From an uncultured Pedobacter sp. (GTDB lineage Bacteria; Bacteroidota; Bacteroidia; Sphingobacteriales; Sphingobacteriaceae), in assembly GCF_913776295.1 (NCBI RefSeq), contig NZ_CAJYOJ010000009.1:1-55336 (forward strand): a stretch of DNA of 55,336 bases. Direction: 5' to 3'. The notes under the pieces were generated by a model. That model worked only from the letters and a program-made list of their open reading frames with translations, was not told the origin of the DNA and ran no database searches. The stretch's first letter is position 1. Every line of letters starts with the position of its first letter. The position numbers and the translations under genes were made by a program. Below are positions 8,721 through 17,583 of the stretch, piece after piece.

Positions 8721-9353
8721 ATCATTAAGGAATCAAATTTCAAGCCACAAACAAAGCTGGTTTTGAAATGGGAGCCATTGGGTGTGTTGTTAAGCTTCAA
8801 GGGGCTGGCAGGAGATTCATAAATTTGGCCCACAGCGAAAATTGTACAGATAAATGTGCAGCGATGGTGATCATGTGTAAAAGATCATTCTATTGCATTA
8901 AGGGTGATCAACAGAGGAAAGAAATGAATAATAAACAAGCAAATAAACCTTTTATGTTTAGCTGCATAGCGTTATTTGAAATCAAATTATCCTATAAATT
9001 GATTTCACGCCGACTCAAACAAATGAGGGAGTGAGCGATCTGTGGTTCGTGACGGTTTGCAGCCCCGCTTGTGCTTATAGTCTGCGCTAGACGGAATGTC
9101 GGGGATCCGTGCTATCCGCTCTAACCGGGCTTAGATAAAAAGATTAAATGCCCTGCAAACGCTAATATGGATGCTGCAGAGCAATTTAGCCCCGGCTGGA
9201 GTGGTTACCCTGCAGCAACGAGGAACGAGGAAGCGAAGCGTAAAAGCGAAAGACGGGAACACGCTGCCCTGTTTCGCAAAGGCCTTGCGCTCCCAATAAA
9301 ATCTGATCAAATGCGCCTAAACCGATGATTCTTGACTGTATCGGGATAACAGC
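8721..9353. other. Gene-free region around repeat copy A
   Basis: No convincing gene. An 88-codon frame at 8768-9034 lacks protein character. The second half is repeat copy A (9040-9296). The region separates the 8487-8720 gene from the end of the glucuronide locus. Confidence 0.55.
9040..9296 (+). repeat. Dispersed composite intergenic repeat, copy A
   Basis: Left module 9061-9104 has CGCTTGTGCTTATAGTC and GACGGAATGTCG; right module 9184-9296 has TTAGCCCCGGCTGGAGTGG, CCCTGCAGCAACGAGG, GAGGAAGCGAAGCG, AAGCGAAAGACGGGAA and CCTTGCGCTCC. The same blocks in the same order recur at 33973-34224 and, more divergent, at 20411-20625. The sequence is far more GC-rich than its surroundings and encodes no credible protein. 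Confidence 0.75.
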
Positions 9354-9389
9354 AAAAAAAAGCCGCAGGTCTTTCGATTTACGGCTTAA
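9354..9389 (-). terminator. Terminator downstream of uxuA
   Basis: On the minus strand AAGCCG...CGGCTT forms a hairpin followed by a run of eight T (A-run at 9354-9361 on plus). It lies about 145 nt after the uxuA stop and is the likely end of the glucuronide transcript. Confidence 0.6.
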
Positions 9390-9535
9390 GTTGTTCCATT
9401 AAGATTGCCGCATGAGCGAGAATGACGACCTTATTACCGGATTTCCTTTTTGGGATATCACCTGGCAAAATGATGTGTTACTGATATTGACTTTTGTCCA
9501 TAAATTATCGCGAAGGATAACAAAAAGAAAAAAAA

Positions 9536-10699
9536 TTAATAATTCCCTGTAACCCCGATTTCCAGGCCCCTCAACTCAGCCAGCCCTCTTAAGCGCCCAA
9601 TGGCCGAGTAACCCGGATTGGTTATTTTAGCCAGGTCATCCAACATCTGGTGGCCGTGATCCGGACGGAAAGGAATGGCCTGATGGCGCAGTGCGTTTTC
9701 TGCCGTTAGTGCCTTCATGATCTCGTACATGTTTACATCACCACCTAAATGATCGGCTTCGTAAAAACTACCATCTTCATCCTTTTTAACATTTCGCAAA
9801 TGTGCAAAATATACCCGTTCTTTAACCGCGTTAAAAATCTCTAAAGTATTATTCCCCATACCGGCACCTAAAGAACCCGTGCAAAAACAAACCCCGTTAA
9901 AAGCCTGATCTACACTTTTGATGATGTAATTAAAATCTTCGAGTGTGCTGGCTATTCTGGGCAGACCTAAAATGGCATAAGGCGGATCATCGGGATGGAT
10001 GGTCATTTTAATCCCTTCTTCGGTACAAACCCCGGCAATTGACGAAAGGAAAAAGCTCAGATTTTCCTTTAAGCCGTGTGTTCCGATGGCTTTGTATTCA
10101 TTAATACTGTTGCGCAAGGTTTCCAGTTCGATTTCTTTTTCGTTAGGGATGCCCATGAGTACATTGATCCGGAGGTTAACCAGATCCTGTTCGCTCAACG
10201 TAGCTAATTTAGTTGCCGCCCGATCTAAAACAGTGGTTGGATAATCTGCTTCTGCCCCTTCCCGTTTCAGAATATAGAGATCAAAAATCGCCAGATCGAT
10301 CCAGTTGAAATAAAGCGCCTTCGATCCGTCGGCCATTTCGAGATCGAGTTGTGTACGGGTCCAGTCTAACACCGGCATAAAGTTGTAACATACGATCTTG
10401 ATTCCGCAGGCAGAGAGGTTACGCAAAGAGCTTTTATAATTCTCGATATATTGCCCGGCATCAGCCCTACGCGTTTTTATGGCTTCGTGCACGGGAACAC
10501 TTTCTACTACCGACCAGGTTAAACCTGCAGCTTCGATAATGGCTTTTCTTTCCCGGATATCTTCCAAAGGCCAAACTTCGCCATGTGGGATATGATGCAA
10601 TGCGGTTACGATACCGGTAGCACCTGCCTGTTTCACGTCTTGCAGGCTAACCGGATCATTAGGGCCGTACCAACGCCAGGTTTGTTCTAATTTTTTCAT
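9536..10699 (-). CDS. uxuA: Mannonate dehydratase
   Basis: 387 aa, close to the usual length (E. coli UxuA 394). Removes water from D-mannonate to give 2-keto-3-deoxygluconate in glucuronate breakdown. The N-terminal WRWYGPNDPV, the ALHHIPHG segment, the metal-site region IHPDDPP near residue 236, FCTGSLGAG and the C-terminal FRPDHGHQM are all typical of the UxuA TIM-barrel family. It lies 59 nt after the SDR gene on the same strand and is the last gene of the glucuronide cluster. Nothing is missing. Confidence 0.95.
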   Translation of the reverse strand: MKKLEQTWRWYGPNDPVSLQDVKQAGATGIVTALHHIPHGEVWPLEDIRERKAIIEAAGLTWSVVESVPVHEAIKTRRADAGQYIENYKSSLRNLSACGIKIVCYNFMPVLDWTRTQLDLEMADGSKALYFNWIDLAIFDLYILKREGAEADYPTTVLDRAATKLATLSEQDLVNLRINVLMGIPNEKEIELETLRNSINEYKAIGTHGLKENLSFFLSSIAGVCTEEGIKMTIHPDDPPYAILGLPRIASTLEDFNYIIKSVDQAFNGVCFCTGSLGAGMGNNTLEIFNAVKERVYFAHLRNVKKDEDGSFYEADHLGGDVNMYEIMKALTAENALRHQAIPFRPDHGHQMLDDLAKITNPGYSAIGRLRGLAELRGLEIGVTGNY

Positions 10700-10758
10700 T
10701 GATATGATTACACTGATTTAAGGGATAACACAGATTATTTTTACAATATAAGTTACAT

Positions 10759-11583
10759 TTAAACACCGGAGAATGCCGTAAATCCACCATCCACTTTAAT
10801 ACTTTCGCCGTTTACAAATTTAGCGGCATCGCTAAGCAGGTAAACCAATGCACCGACTAATTCTTCAGGCGCACCAAATCGTTTAAATGGTGTTTTCGCA
10901 ATAATGGCCTGCCCCCTGGCCGTTAAAGAGCCATCCTCATGGGTTAACAATGCCCTGTTCTGGTTGGTGATAAAAAAGCCAGGTACTATGGCATTCATCC
11001 TGATTTTATCCTGATAACGATTGGCCAGCTCAACCGCCATCCATTTGGTATAACTTTCTACAGCTGCTTTAGCCATCGAATAGCCCAATACCCGGGTGAG
11101 CGCCTGGGTGGCAGAAACCGATGATATATTGACAATGCTACCTCCGTTTTTGGCAATTGCCGCCCCAAAAACCTGTGTAGGCATAATGGTTCCGAAGAGG
11201 TTTAAATCGAAGGCCTGTTTTAAAGCCGGAATGTTAAGCTCAAAAACATCGCTTCCGGGCTGGATTACGGCCTCCGCCACATTTCCGCCGGCTGCATTTA
11301 CCAAGGCATCAATACGGCCATAGGTTTTAATGATGATGGCATTTGCCTCGATCAGGTCTTGCTCATTCAACACATCGGCAATAATGTGAATAGCCTGGCC
11401 ACCAGCTGCAATTACCTCTGCCGCCCTTTTTTTGGCCACTTCTTCGTTTCTTCCAATCACCACAATAGTTGCCCCGGCCGAGCAAAGACCGTTGATGAAG
11501 GCCTCGCCCAAAACACCCGTGGCACCGGTAACTACGACTACCTTATTTTCTAATGAAAACAGCCCTTTACTTTCTTTTATCAT
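10759..11583 (-). CDS. SDR oxidoreductase, likely D-mannonate/fructuronate oxidoreductase
   Basis: 274 aa classical short-chain dehydrogenase: cofactor loop TGATGVLGEAF near residue 19, NAAGG near 93, the catalytic Ser in NISSVSA, YSMAKAA (Tyr and Lys of the YxxxK pair), and the C-terminal YLLSDAAKFVNGESIKVDGG. The position directly before uxuA and the similarity in type to the SDR-form UxuB (YjmF) of Bacillus point to interconversion of D-fructuronate and D-mannonate. That substrate is inferred from context; the SDR fold itself is seen. Confidence 0.85.
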   Translation of the reverse strand: MIKESKGLFSLENKVVVVTGATGVLGEAFINGLCSAGATIVVIGRNEEVAKKRAAEVIAAGGQAIHIIADVLNEQDLIEANAIIIKTYGRIDALVNAAGGNVAEAVIQPGSDVFELNIPALKQAFDLNLFGTIMPTQVFGAAIAKNGGSIVNISSVSATQALTRVLGYSMAKAAVESYTKWMAVELANRYQDKIRMNAIVPGFFITNQNRALLTHEDGSLTARGQAIIAKTPFKRFGAPEELVGALVYLLSDAAKFVNGESIKVDGGFTAFSGV

Positions 11584-11695
11584 TTTTTAGATCTTATGTT
11601 CCTATATTAATTTTTCACTTCAATCACATACATTTTATTTATTAATTATCAGGTATTTATCATGGTAATCAAAACAACTATTCTCAACCTGAAGC

Positions 11696-12868
11696 TTATT
11701 TTTTGCTCCTCAGCAACGCCTCCAGATAATAATAATCGGCATAATTGATGGGTACATCAATTTCAGATTTTGCCGGACGATGACCTGTGCTATGCGTTAA
11801 AATAAAGCCATAGTTGGAGCCCGTTTGATTAATGTATTTTGTGCTAAGTGTGTGTAAGATCTTATCGGCCGCAGCTTTATATTTTTGGCCGTTAGCGCTA
11901 TATTTTGCCAGTTCATAAAGTGCAGAAGCGGTAATGGCAGCAGCCGATGCATCTCTGGAAGCCCCGGGGATTTTAGGATCATCGTAATCCCAATAAGGAA
12001 TTCCATCAGCCGGCGTACTGTTATGATTTAAGATAAAACCTGCAACGCCATCGGCCTGGGCTAAATAGGCTTTATTTTTTGTTTCCCGGTAACACATGGT
12101 ATATCCATATAGTGCCCATGCCTGTCCCCTTGCCCATGCCGATTCGTTTGCATAACCCTGGGCCGTAACTTTCTGCAACACCTTACCGGTTAAGGTATCG
12201 TAATCAATCACATGATAGGAACTAAAATCGGGTCTGAAATGGTTTTTCAGCGTGGTATTGGCATGTTTTACCGCAATTTTATAAAAAGAGGAATCGCCGG
12301 TTAACCGGGTGGTTTCAAACAAAAGTTCGAGGTTCATCATGTTATCGATAATGACCGGATACTTCCATTTATCGCCATTATGATCCCAGGATTTGATTAC
12401 TCCTGCCTGAGCATTAAACCGGGTGGCTAGGGATTTTGCTGCCTGAATAATGACGGCTTTATAAGCCGGATTGCCCGTTAAACGGTATCCGTTACCGAAC
12501 GGACAATAGATCATGAAACCCAGATCGTGTGTGCCGGTATTAAATTGTTCAGGCTTGAGATCTTCCGTATACTTTTCAGCCAGTTTAAGCCATTTTTTAT
12601 CCCTGGTGTACTGATAGAAGTACCAGAGTTCTGCCGGGAAAAAACCACTGGTCCAGTCTTTGGATCCCACCATTTTAAACTGCCCGTTTTCTACGGTACG
12701 TGGGGAAACCAGCTCTGGCTTCATTTTTCTGGCCGAATCTACGTTTCGGATCAATACATCAGTTTGTTTGGCGGCCGACGCAAAAGCCCCGGCCACATCT
12801 ACCTGCTGTGCCTTTACCATACTGATCGGCCAAACAATTATGGCCAGAAAGATTAATTTGAGCTTCAT
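11696..12868 (-). CDS. GH88 unsaturated glucuronyl hydrolase
   Basis: 390 aa with an N-terminal signal peptide (hydrophobic 4-19, cleavage near VKAQ). An alpha/alpha-barrel glycoside hydrolase of family 88, which removes the unsaturated uronic acid left by polysaccharide lyases from oligosaccharide ends. The two family Asp positions are visible in THDLGFM and IDNMMNLELL; the WARGQAWALYG and PYWDYDD segments are also typical. It lies 122 nt after the GH2 gene and 112 nt before the SDR gene, so the four genes probably form one transcript. Periplasmic. It feeds glucuronate-type sugars to the SDR and UxuA. Confidence 0.92.
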   Translation of the reverse strand: MKLKLIFLAIIVWPISMVKAQQVDVAGAFASAAKQTDVLIRNVDSARKMKPELVSPRTVENGQFKMVGSKDWTSGFFPAELWYFYQYTRDKKWLKLAEKYTEDLKPEQFNTGTHDLGFMIYCPFGNGYRLTGNPAYKAVIIQAAKSLATRFNAQAGVIKSWDHNGDKWKYPVIIDNMMNLELLFETTRLTGDSSFYKIAVKHANTTLKNHFRPDFSSYHVIDYDTLTGKVLQKVTAQGYANESAWARGQAWALYGYTMCYRETKNKAYLAQADGVAGFILNHNSTPADGIPYWDYDDPKIPGASRDASAAAITASALYELAKYSANGQKYKAAADKILHTLSTKYINQTGSNYGFILTHSTGHRPAKSEIDVPINYADYYYLEALLRSKK

Positions 12869-12990
12869 AGGAAAAACATTAACGGGTTAGAGATAAGCAA
12901 ATGGCGAGTGGTTTATTTTACCGGTACTTTTTAATCGCATTTACCCTCCAAAAGTTATTCAAAACGGCCTGCTGCAATTTGTTGGAATTA

Positions 12991-14820
12991 CTACTTGTAT
13001 TTTACCTGCATCTGGTCGTAAAAATCTTTGAGTACAAAAAAGGCTTTCTTTTTCTTACCTGTTTCACTGATTAATCCTTTACGGTTCCAGAAATTCTGAT
13101 AGATGGGATGCTGTCTTCTTGGGGATCTGAAATCAGTTAAAATCCATGGCGTCATACCACGTAAAGCACCGATTTTGCTCAACATGGTAATCTGGTTTTT
13201 ATACAAGGCTTCCTGGTATTCTTCGCTCCAGCGGGTATTTTCATCAGCATGGAATCCACCCAGAGCATCACCGCCGAATTCGGAAACCACTACAGGTTTT
13301 TTATATTTGATATCAAAATTGTATTTGGTAATTTCAGATGGATTACCGCCCCAGTACCAGCCGGCGTATTCGTTAAAACTCACCAGATCGATTTTTTCGC
13401 CCAAAGGATCGTTTAAAACCATGGTATTGCCTTCGCTGTGTACTTCTAAAGCTGCAGCTATCAAACGCGTATCGTCCAAAGCGCGGGCAGCTTCAGCTAA
13501 ATTGCTCATAAAACTCAAACGGGCATCGCTAAGCGGCGTTTCATTCCCAATCGACCAGACGATTACACTTGCCCTGTTCTTATCGCGGACAATTAGATCA
13601 GTCAATTGTTTTTTCGCATTGGCGTAGGTGGCGGGGTTGGTCCAGCTGATGGTCCAGTAAACAGGCACTTCGGCCCAAACCAACAGTCCCATTTCATCAG
13701 CAAGGCGGATCATTTCTTCATTATGTGGGTAATGTGCCAGGCGCACATAGTTGCAGTTCAGATCTTTAGCCCATTGCAACATCATGCGCATATCGCCTTC
13801 AGAACGTAAACGTCCGGCTAAAATCGGGTTTTCATCATGCAGCGATATGCCCCTTAAAAAAACAGATTTACCATTTAACAGGATGCTATCACCATCTACC
13901 TGAATGGTTCTGAACCCGATTTTATCATTGATGTTTTCTTTATCGGTTTTAATATTTACGGCATAAAGTTTTGGTGTTTCAGGCGACCATAAACTTAAAT
14001 TGTTCCAGGTAAATTCATCTGCAATTTTGCCTTCTCCATCTGTTTTATACTTCTTTTCCAGCTTAAGTTCCGGGATGGAAAGCGTAATTTCCTGTCCGGC
14101 ACTTGCATCAGCCAGTTTTACCGAAAAACTTAACAGGTTGTTGTTGCCTTTAACCAGCTGAAGTTTGTAGTCACTGATAAAATGATCTGGAAATTCAGCT
14201 AAAAAAACATCACGGGTAATACCACCATAATTCCACCAATCGGTATTTACCGTTGGAATTTCATCCTGTTTCCTGACATTGTCAACCTTTAGTATCAGCG
14301 AATTTTCACCAGCTTTTAAGTTATTGGTTACCTCAAACTGGAAAGGTGTGAAACCACCTTTATGAACGCCCAGTTTTTTTCCGTTGAGGTAAACATGGGC
14401 TTCGTAATTTACTGCCGCAAAATAGACAAAATATTTTTTCCCCTTTTCGGGTTTTGCATCAAACTTTTTACGGAGCCAGACACTACCTTCATAAAGTTCC
14501 AGTTTTTCTGATTGCGAGTTCCAATCGCCCGGAACATTCATTTGCGGAGAGTGATTAAAATCATATTCAATCAGTTCTGATTTATCTTTCTGCACTTTAT
14601 CATCGTAAAAACCGCCTGATCCGGTTTTAGATTGATCATAGGGATTGTGACGATAATCGTAATAACCATTTTCGTAAGGATCGACAATATAATTCCATTT
14701 ACCATTAAGGCTCTGGATTTTCCTGCCCTGAATGTTCTGTATAGCGGTAACCTGACCGTAACTAAGTGATGAAAGTAGCGAAAAGCAGATTAAAAATACG
14801 CTATAGGTTGTTTTTAGCAT
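12991..14820 (-). CDS. GH2 beta-glucuronidase, secreted
   Basis: 609 aa with a signal peptide (hydrophobic 7-21, ending SYGQ). Glycoside hydrolase family 2 with the usual order: jelly-roll sugar-binding domain (about 25-200), immunoglobulin-like domain (200-295), and TIM barrel (295-605). The acid/base Glu is E427 in WSIGNETPLS and the nucleophile E514 in VVSEFGG. An Asn-x-Lys signature (FWNRKGL near residue 577) matches the N-x-K pair that binds the uronic carboxylate in known beta-glucuronidases, so glucuronidase is more likely than galactosidase. First gene of the cluster, divergent from the LacI regulator. Confidence 0.92.
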   Translation of the reverse strand: MLKTTYSVFLICFSLLSSLSYGQVTAIQNIQGRKIQSLNGKWNYIVDPYENGYYDYRHNPYDQSKTGSGGFYDDKVQKDKSELIEYDFNHSPQMNVPGDWNSQSEKLELYEGSVWLRKKFDAKPEKGKKYFVYFAAVNYEAHVYLNGKKLGVHKGGFTPFQFEVTNNLKAGENSLILKVDNVRKQDEIPTVNTDWWNYGGITRDVFLAEFPDHFISDYKLQLVKGNNNLLSFSVKLADASAGQEITLSIPELKLEKKYKTDGEGKIADEFTWNNLSLWSPETPKLYAVNIKTDKENINDKIGFRTIQVDGDSILLNGKSVFLRGISLHDENPILAGRLRSEGDMRMMLQWAKDLNCNYVRLAHYPHNEEMIRLADEMGLLVWAEVPVYWTISWTNPATYANAKKQLTDLIVRDKNRASVIVWSIGNETPLSDARLSFMSNLAEAARALDDTRLIAAALEVHSEGNTMVLNDPLGEKIDLVSFNEYAGWYWGGNPSEITKYNFDIKYKKPVVVSEFGGDALGGFHADENTRWSEEYQEALYKNQITMLSKIGALRGMTPWILTDFRSPRRQHPIYQNFWNRKGLISETGKKKKAFFVLKDFYDQMQVKYK

Positions 14821-14852
14821 AACTTAAATTTTAATATGATTAATTGATCGTT

Positions 14853-14887
14853 TCAAAACTAACAATTAATTGCAAACGGTTTCGCTC
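14853..14887 (-). promoter_or_regulatory. Candidate promoter and operator of GH2 gene
   Basis: On the minus strand a -7 box TAGTTTTG (14861-14854) stands upstream of the GH2 start. Just upstream of it the imperfect inverted repeat GCGAAACCGTTTGC (14871-14884) resembles LacI-family operators with a central CG. No good -33 element is visible. Confidence 0.45.
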
Positions 14888-15014
14888 TTAATGGCCTTAA
14901 TTTGAGCAAAATTCTGTTTTTGTAGGATTGGAATCCTGATCGCGAATTTAGAAAAGCTGAACCGATTAAATGGTTTTAAATAGGTTAAAACGCCTTGAAA
15001 TCCGAAGAAACTAC

Positions 15015-15032
15015 ATTTCAAACGTTTGAAAT
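15015..15032. promoter_or_regulatory. Perfect palindromic LacI-type operator
   Basis: ATTTCAAACGTTTGAAAT is an 18-bp perfect palindrome with the central CG step typical of LacI-family operators. It lies 40 nt before the start of the LacI-type regulator and between it and the divergent GH2 gene, so it is the natural binding site for autoregulation and control of the glucuronide genes. Confidence 0.75.
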
Positions 15033-15072
15033 AATTGCATTTTTTCTTAACTATGTACTGAGATTGGAAAAG

Positions 15073-16095
15073 ATGACGAACCACACCCCTGTAACACTGA
15101 AATTCCTGGCGGAGAAGTTAAAGATGTCAGTTTCAACAGTATCAAAAGCACTTAATAACTACCCCACCATAAACACTTACACCAAGCAGCGTGTACAGGA
15201 AATGGCCCGCGAGCTCCGTTTTACGCCCAATAAATCGGCCATTAATTTAAAGGAAAGAAGATCGTGTATTATTGGTGTGATTTTACCCAACCTGTTAGAT
15301 CACTTTTTTACCCGGAGCATTTATGGGGTGGAGCAATTTGCCACACAAAACGGGTACAATGTGATTATCAGTCAATCACATGATGAGCTGGAAAAGGAAA
15401 TCCAATCGGCAAATATGTTGTTAAAAAGCCGCGTTGATGGTTTGATTGTGGCCATTTCAAAACAGACACAAGACTTTGCACACCTTGATCAGTTTGAGCA
15501 GATGGGCATTCCGGTAGTGTACTACACCCGCAACCCGAGTTTTAATTTGAGCTGCCATAAGGTATTGGGCAATACTTTTCAGGGTTGCTACCAGGCTACT
15601 CAATTTTTGATCGACAGGGGGCATCAGAAAATTGCTTATTTGGGTGGTCCGAAAATGATCAACTTTACACATGATCGCTTTAATGGCTATATCCATGCAT
15701 TAAAAGATAACCAACTGCCTTTTTCATCAGCATTGGTTGCTTACACCGATTTCGATCAGGAAAATACCATCTCGGCCATCAGAAAATTATTTGCGGATCC
15801 GGCAAACAGTCCTACTGCGCTGGTGGCTTTTAAAGAGCCTATCCTTTTTGATGCCTTAAAATACCTGAAAACATCTGATCACCCTCACTTTGATCAGATT
15901 GAAAGTATAGGATTTGGGAATAATGCTTTTATCAGTTACCTTGACTCGCCCCCTATCGCCTCTGTTGAAGAGAATCCTGAATCGGTAGGAGAAAATGCCA
16001 TTAAACTTTTGCTTCGGTTAATCAATCAGGAAATTGATATGTCAAATCATCAGAAAGTGATAGTGGATTGTAAGTTGGTGGTGCATTGCGGTTAG
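15073..16095 (+). CDS. LacI-family transcriptional regulator
   Basis: 340 aa from the ATG at 15073. N-terminal LacI helix-turn-helix: LKFLAEKLKMSVSTVSKALNN (about residues 9-29) and the hinge region up to residue 60, followed by a periplasmic-binding-protein-like effector domain (IIGVILPNLLDHFF... to the end). An upstream frame to 14995 overlaps the operator palindrome, so the internal ATG is preferred. Transcribed away from the GH2 gene. By context it senses a glucuronide or an intermediate such as fructuronate or mannonate; the ligand is inferred. Confidence 0.9.
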   Translation: MTNHTPVTLKFLAEKLKMSVSTVSKALNNYPTINTYTKQRVQEMARELRFTPNKSAINLKERRSCIIGVILPNLLDHFFTRSIYGVEQFATQNGYNVIISQSHDELEKEIQSANMLLKSRVDGLIVAISKQTQDFAHLDQFEQMGIPVVYYTRNPSFNLSCHKVLGNTFQGCYQATQFLIDRGHQKIAYLGGPKMINFTHDRFNGYIHALKDNQLPFSSALVAYTDFDQENTISAIRKLFADPANSPTALVAFKEPILFDALKYLKTSDHPHFDQIESIGFGNNAFISYLDSPPIASVEENPESVGENAIKLLLRLINQEIDMSNHQKVIVDCKLVVHCG

Positions 16096-16141
16096 CGTTT
16101 TTTGTGCTGTCGGATGTTACGATCTGACTGATTTTTGCTTT

Positions 16142-16189
16142 ATCTTACACCTGATCTTCCCAATAGTGTAAGATGGAAACATCTTACAC
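16142..16189. terminator. Hairpin between convergent lacI-type and MFS genes
   Basis: GTGTAAGATG (16166-16175) and CATCTTACAC (16180-16189) form a perfect 10-bp stem with a GAAA tetraloop. A further copy of ATCTTACAC lies at 16142-16150 and could pair alternatively with the left arm. It sits between convergent genes and probably ends transcription from one or both sides, though no T-run follows. Confidence 0.55.
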
Positions 16190-16212
16190 CACTTAAACGC
16201 CATTTAACCATA

Positions 16213-17442
16213 TTAATTCAAAGACATAGCACTTCTGTTCAATTGGTTCCTGTGTTTTTCATTATATACAAATGCCGCAACAATCAATAATCCTGCAACT
16301 CCCTCGAAAGCGACCACTACCTGTGTACCAAAAAGATGGGCTAAATACCCCATCAGCAAGCTGCCAATTGGCAACACCCCCTGGTAGGCCATAATATAAT
16401 AACTCATGGTCCTGCCCCTCATTTCATCATGTGCGTGGGTTTGCAGGTAAGTGTTGATTGATGAATTTTGTGCCATTAAACCCAAAGCAGCTAAACTGGT
16501 ACAAATTAAAGCCAGAATAAGCGAGGGCGATATGGCCAGTGCCACAACGGAGAGAGCCAGCAAAACACCCGACATGATCACAATTTTCTGCAGATTATGA
16601 CCTGCTTTTAAGGTAGCCATATAAATGGCCCCGAAAAAAGCACCAAATCCGGCAGCACTTTCAAACCAGCTAAATGTGGTGGCATCTCCGCTGAAAATAT
16701 CTTTCGCAAAAACAGGCAGCAAAGTGGTAAAAGGAATAACCAGTAAACTTGATGCGGCCATTGTTAATACCATGGCGGCCAGATCAGGAGATGATTTGAG
16801 GTAGTCATATCCTTTTTTAAGGTCAAACCAGATATTTTCTGTCGGTTTCTGATGTTCGGTAAGCTTAAGCTTCATCATCACCATGCAAGCCAATACAGCA
16901 ATAAAACTCACAAAATTGAGGATAAAACAAATATCCTCTCCCAGCGTACTCAAAATTACCCCTGCCAGTGCCGGCCCGATTAACCTGGCTGCATTGAACA
17001 TCGAAGAGTTGAGTGCAATAGCATTGGGTAAATCTTCCTTATCATCAATTAGATTTACCATTAATGATTGGCGGGCGGTTACATCAAAAGCATTTACCAG
17101 CCCCTGAACCAGCGAAAGAACTGCAATCCAGAACATATCGTACACTTTAAACCAGATCATTAATGCCAGCGCGCCAGCCTGCAACATCAGAATGACTTGA
17201 GTAAATACCAATACTTTATATTTATTATGCCTGTCTACATAACTCCCTGCATATGGCGCCAGTACCAGCGAAGGGATCAAACTTAAAAAAGTAATCAATC
17301 CCAATAAAAAAGCTGAGCCGGTTAAACGGTAAACCAACCAGCTTATGGCAACGCGTTGCATCCATGTGCCAATTAATGAAATGGCCTGGCCTGTAAAAAA
17401 CAACCTGTAATTATAATGCCTTAGTGAACGGAAAATACTCAT
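16213..17442 (-). CDS. MFS transporter (MFS_3 / EntS-like exporter)
   Basis: 409 aa, about 12 membrane helices. The N-terminus (FRSLRHYNYRLFFTGQAISLIGTWMQ) and the loop between helices 2 and 3 (YVDRHNKYKVL) are typical of the MFS_3 group, which includes enterobactin exporter EntS and macrolide exporters. A second conserved loop EMRGRTMSYY is near residue 337. Likely a proton-driven exporter of a small molecule in the inner membrane. It is divergent from a MarR regulator whose twin operators cover both promoters, so it is probably induced by the exported compound. Substrate unknown. Confidence 0.88.
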   Translation of the reverse strand: MSIFRSLRHYNYRLFFTGQAISLIGTWMQRVAISWLVYRLTGSAFLLGLITFLSLIPSLVLAPYAGSYVDRHNKYKVLVFTQVILMLQAGALALMIWFKVYDMFWIAVLSLVQGLVNAFDVTARQSLMVNLIDDKEDLPNAIALNSSMFNAARLIGPALAGVILSTLGEDICFILNFVSFIAVLACMVMMKLKLTEHQKPTENIWFDLKKGYDYLKSSPDLAAMVLTMAASSLLVIPFTTLLPVFAKDIFSGDATTFSWFESAAGFGAFFGAIYMATLKAGHNLQKIVIMSGVLLALSVVALAISPSLILALICTSLAALGLMAQNSSINTYLQTHAHDEMRGRTMSYYIMAYQGVLPIGSLLMGYLAHLFGTQVVVAFEGVAGLLIVAAFVYNEKHRNQLNRSAMSLN

Positions 17443-17452
17443 GATTAAAATA

Positions 17453-17474
17453 GTAAAGTAACTTTACAAAAGTA
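17453..17474 (-). promoter_or_regulatory. MFS promoter with MarR operator O1
   Basis: Palindrome GTAAAGTAACTTTAC (17453-17467; 7-bp arms around one base) directly follows, on the minus strand, the -7 box TACTTTTG (17474-17467). The last G of the -7 box is the first base of the operator, so a bound repressor would block the promoter. Confidence 0.75.
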
Positions 17475-17583
17475 CAAAAATTCAAAACAACATTAAAATC
17501 GAAAAAGATCACTTTTATCATTCTAAAATCAAAAATTAAACATCAGCAAAGCCACCTTCATTTATGATTAAAAAATAAAGCCT

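Noticed and set aside
8768..9034. 88-codon plus-strand frame as a gene
   Set aside because: Composition is not protein-like (scattered Cys, Met and Arg), there is no ribosome-binding context, and it leads into the repeat.
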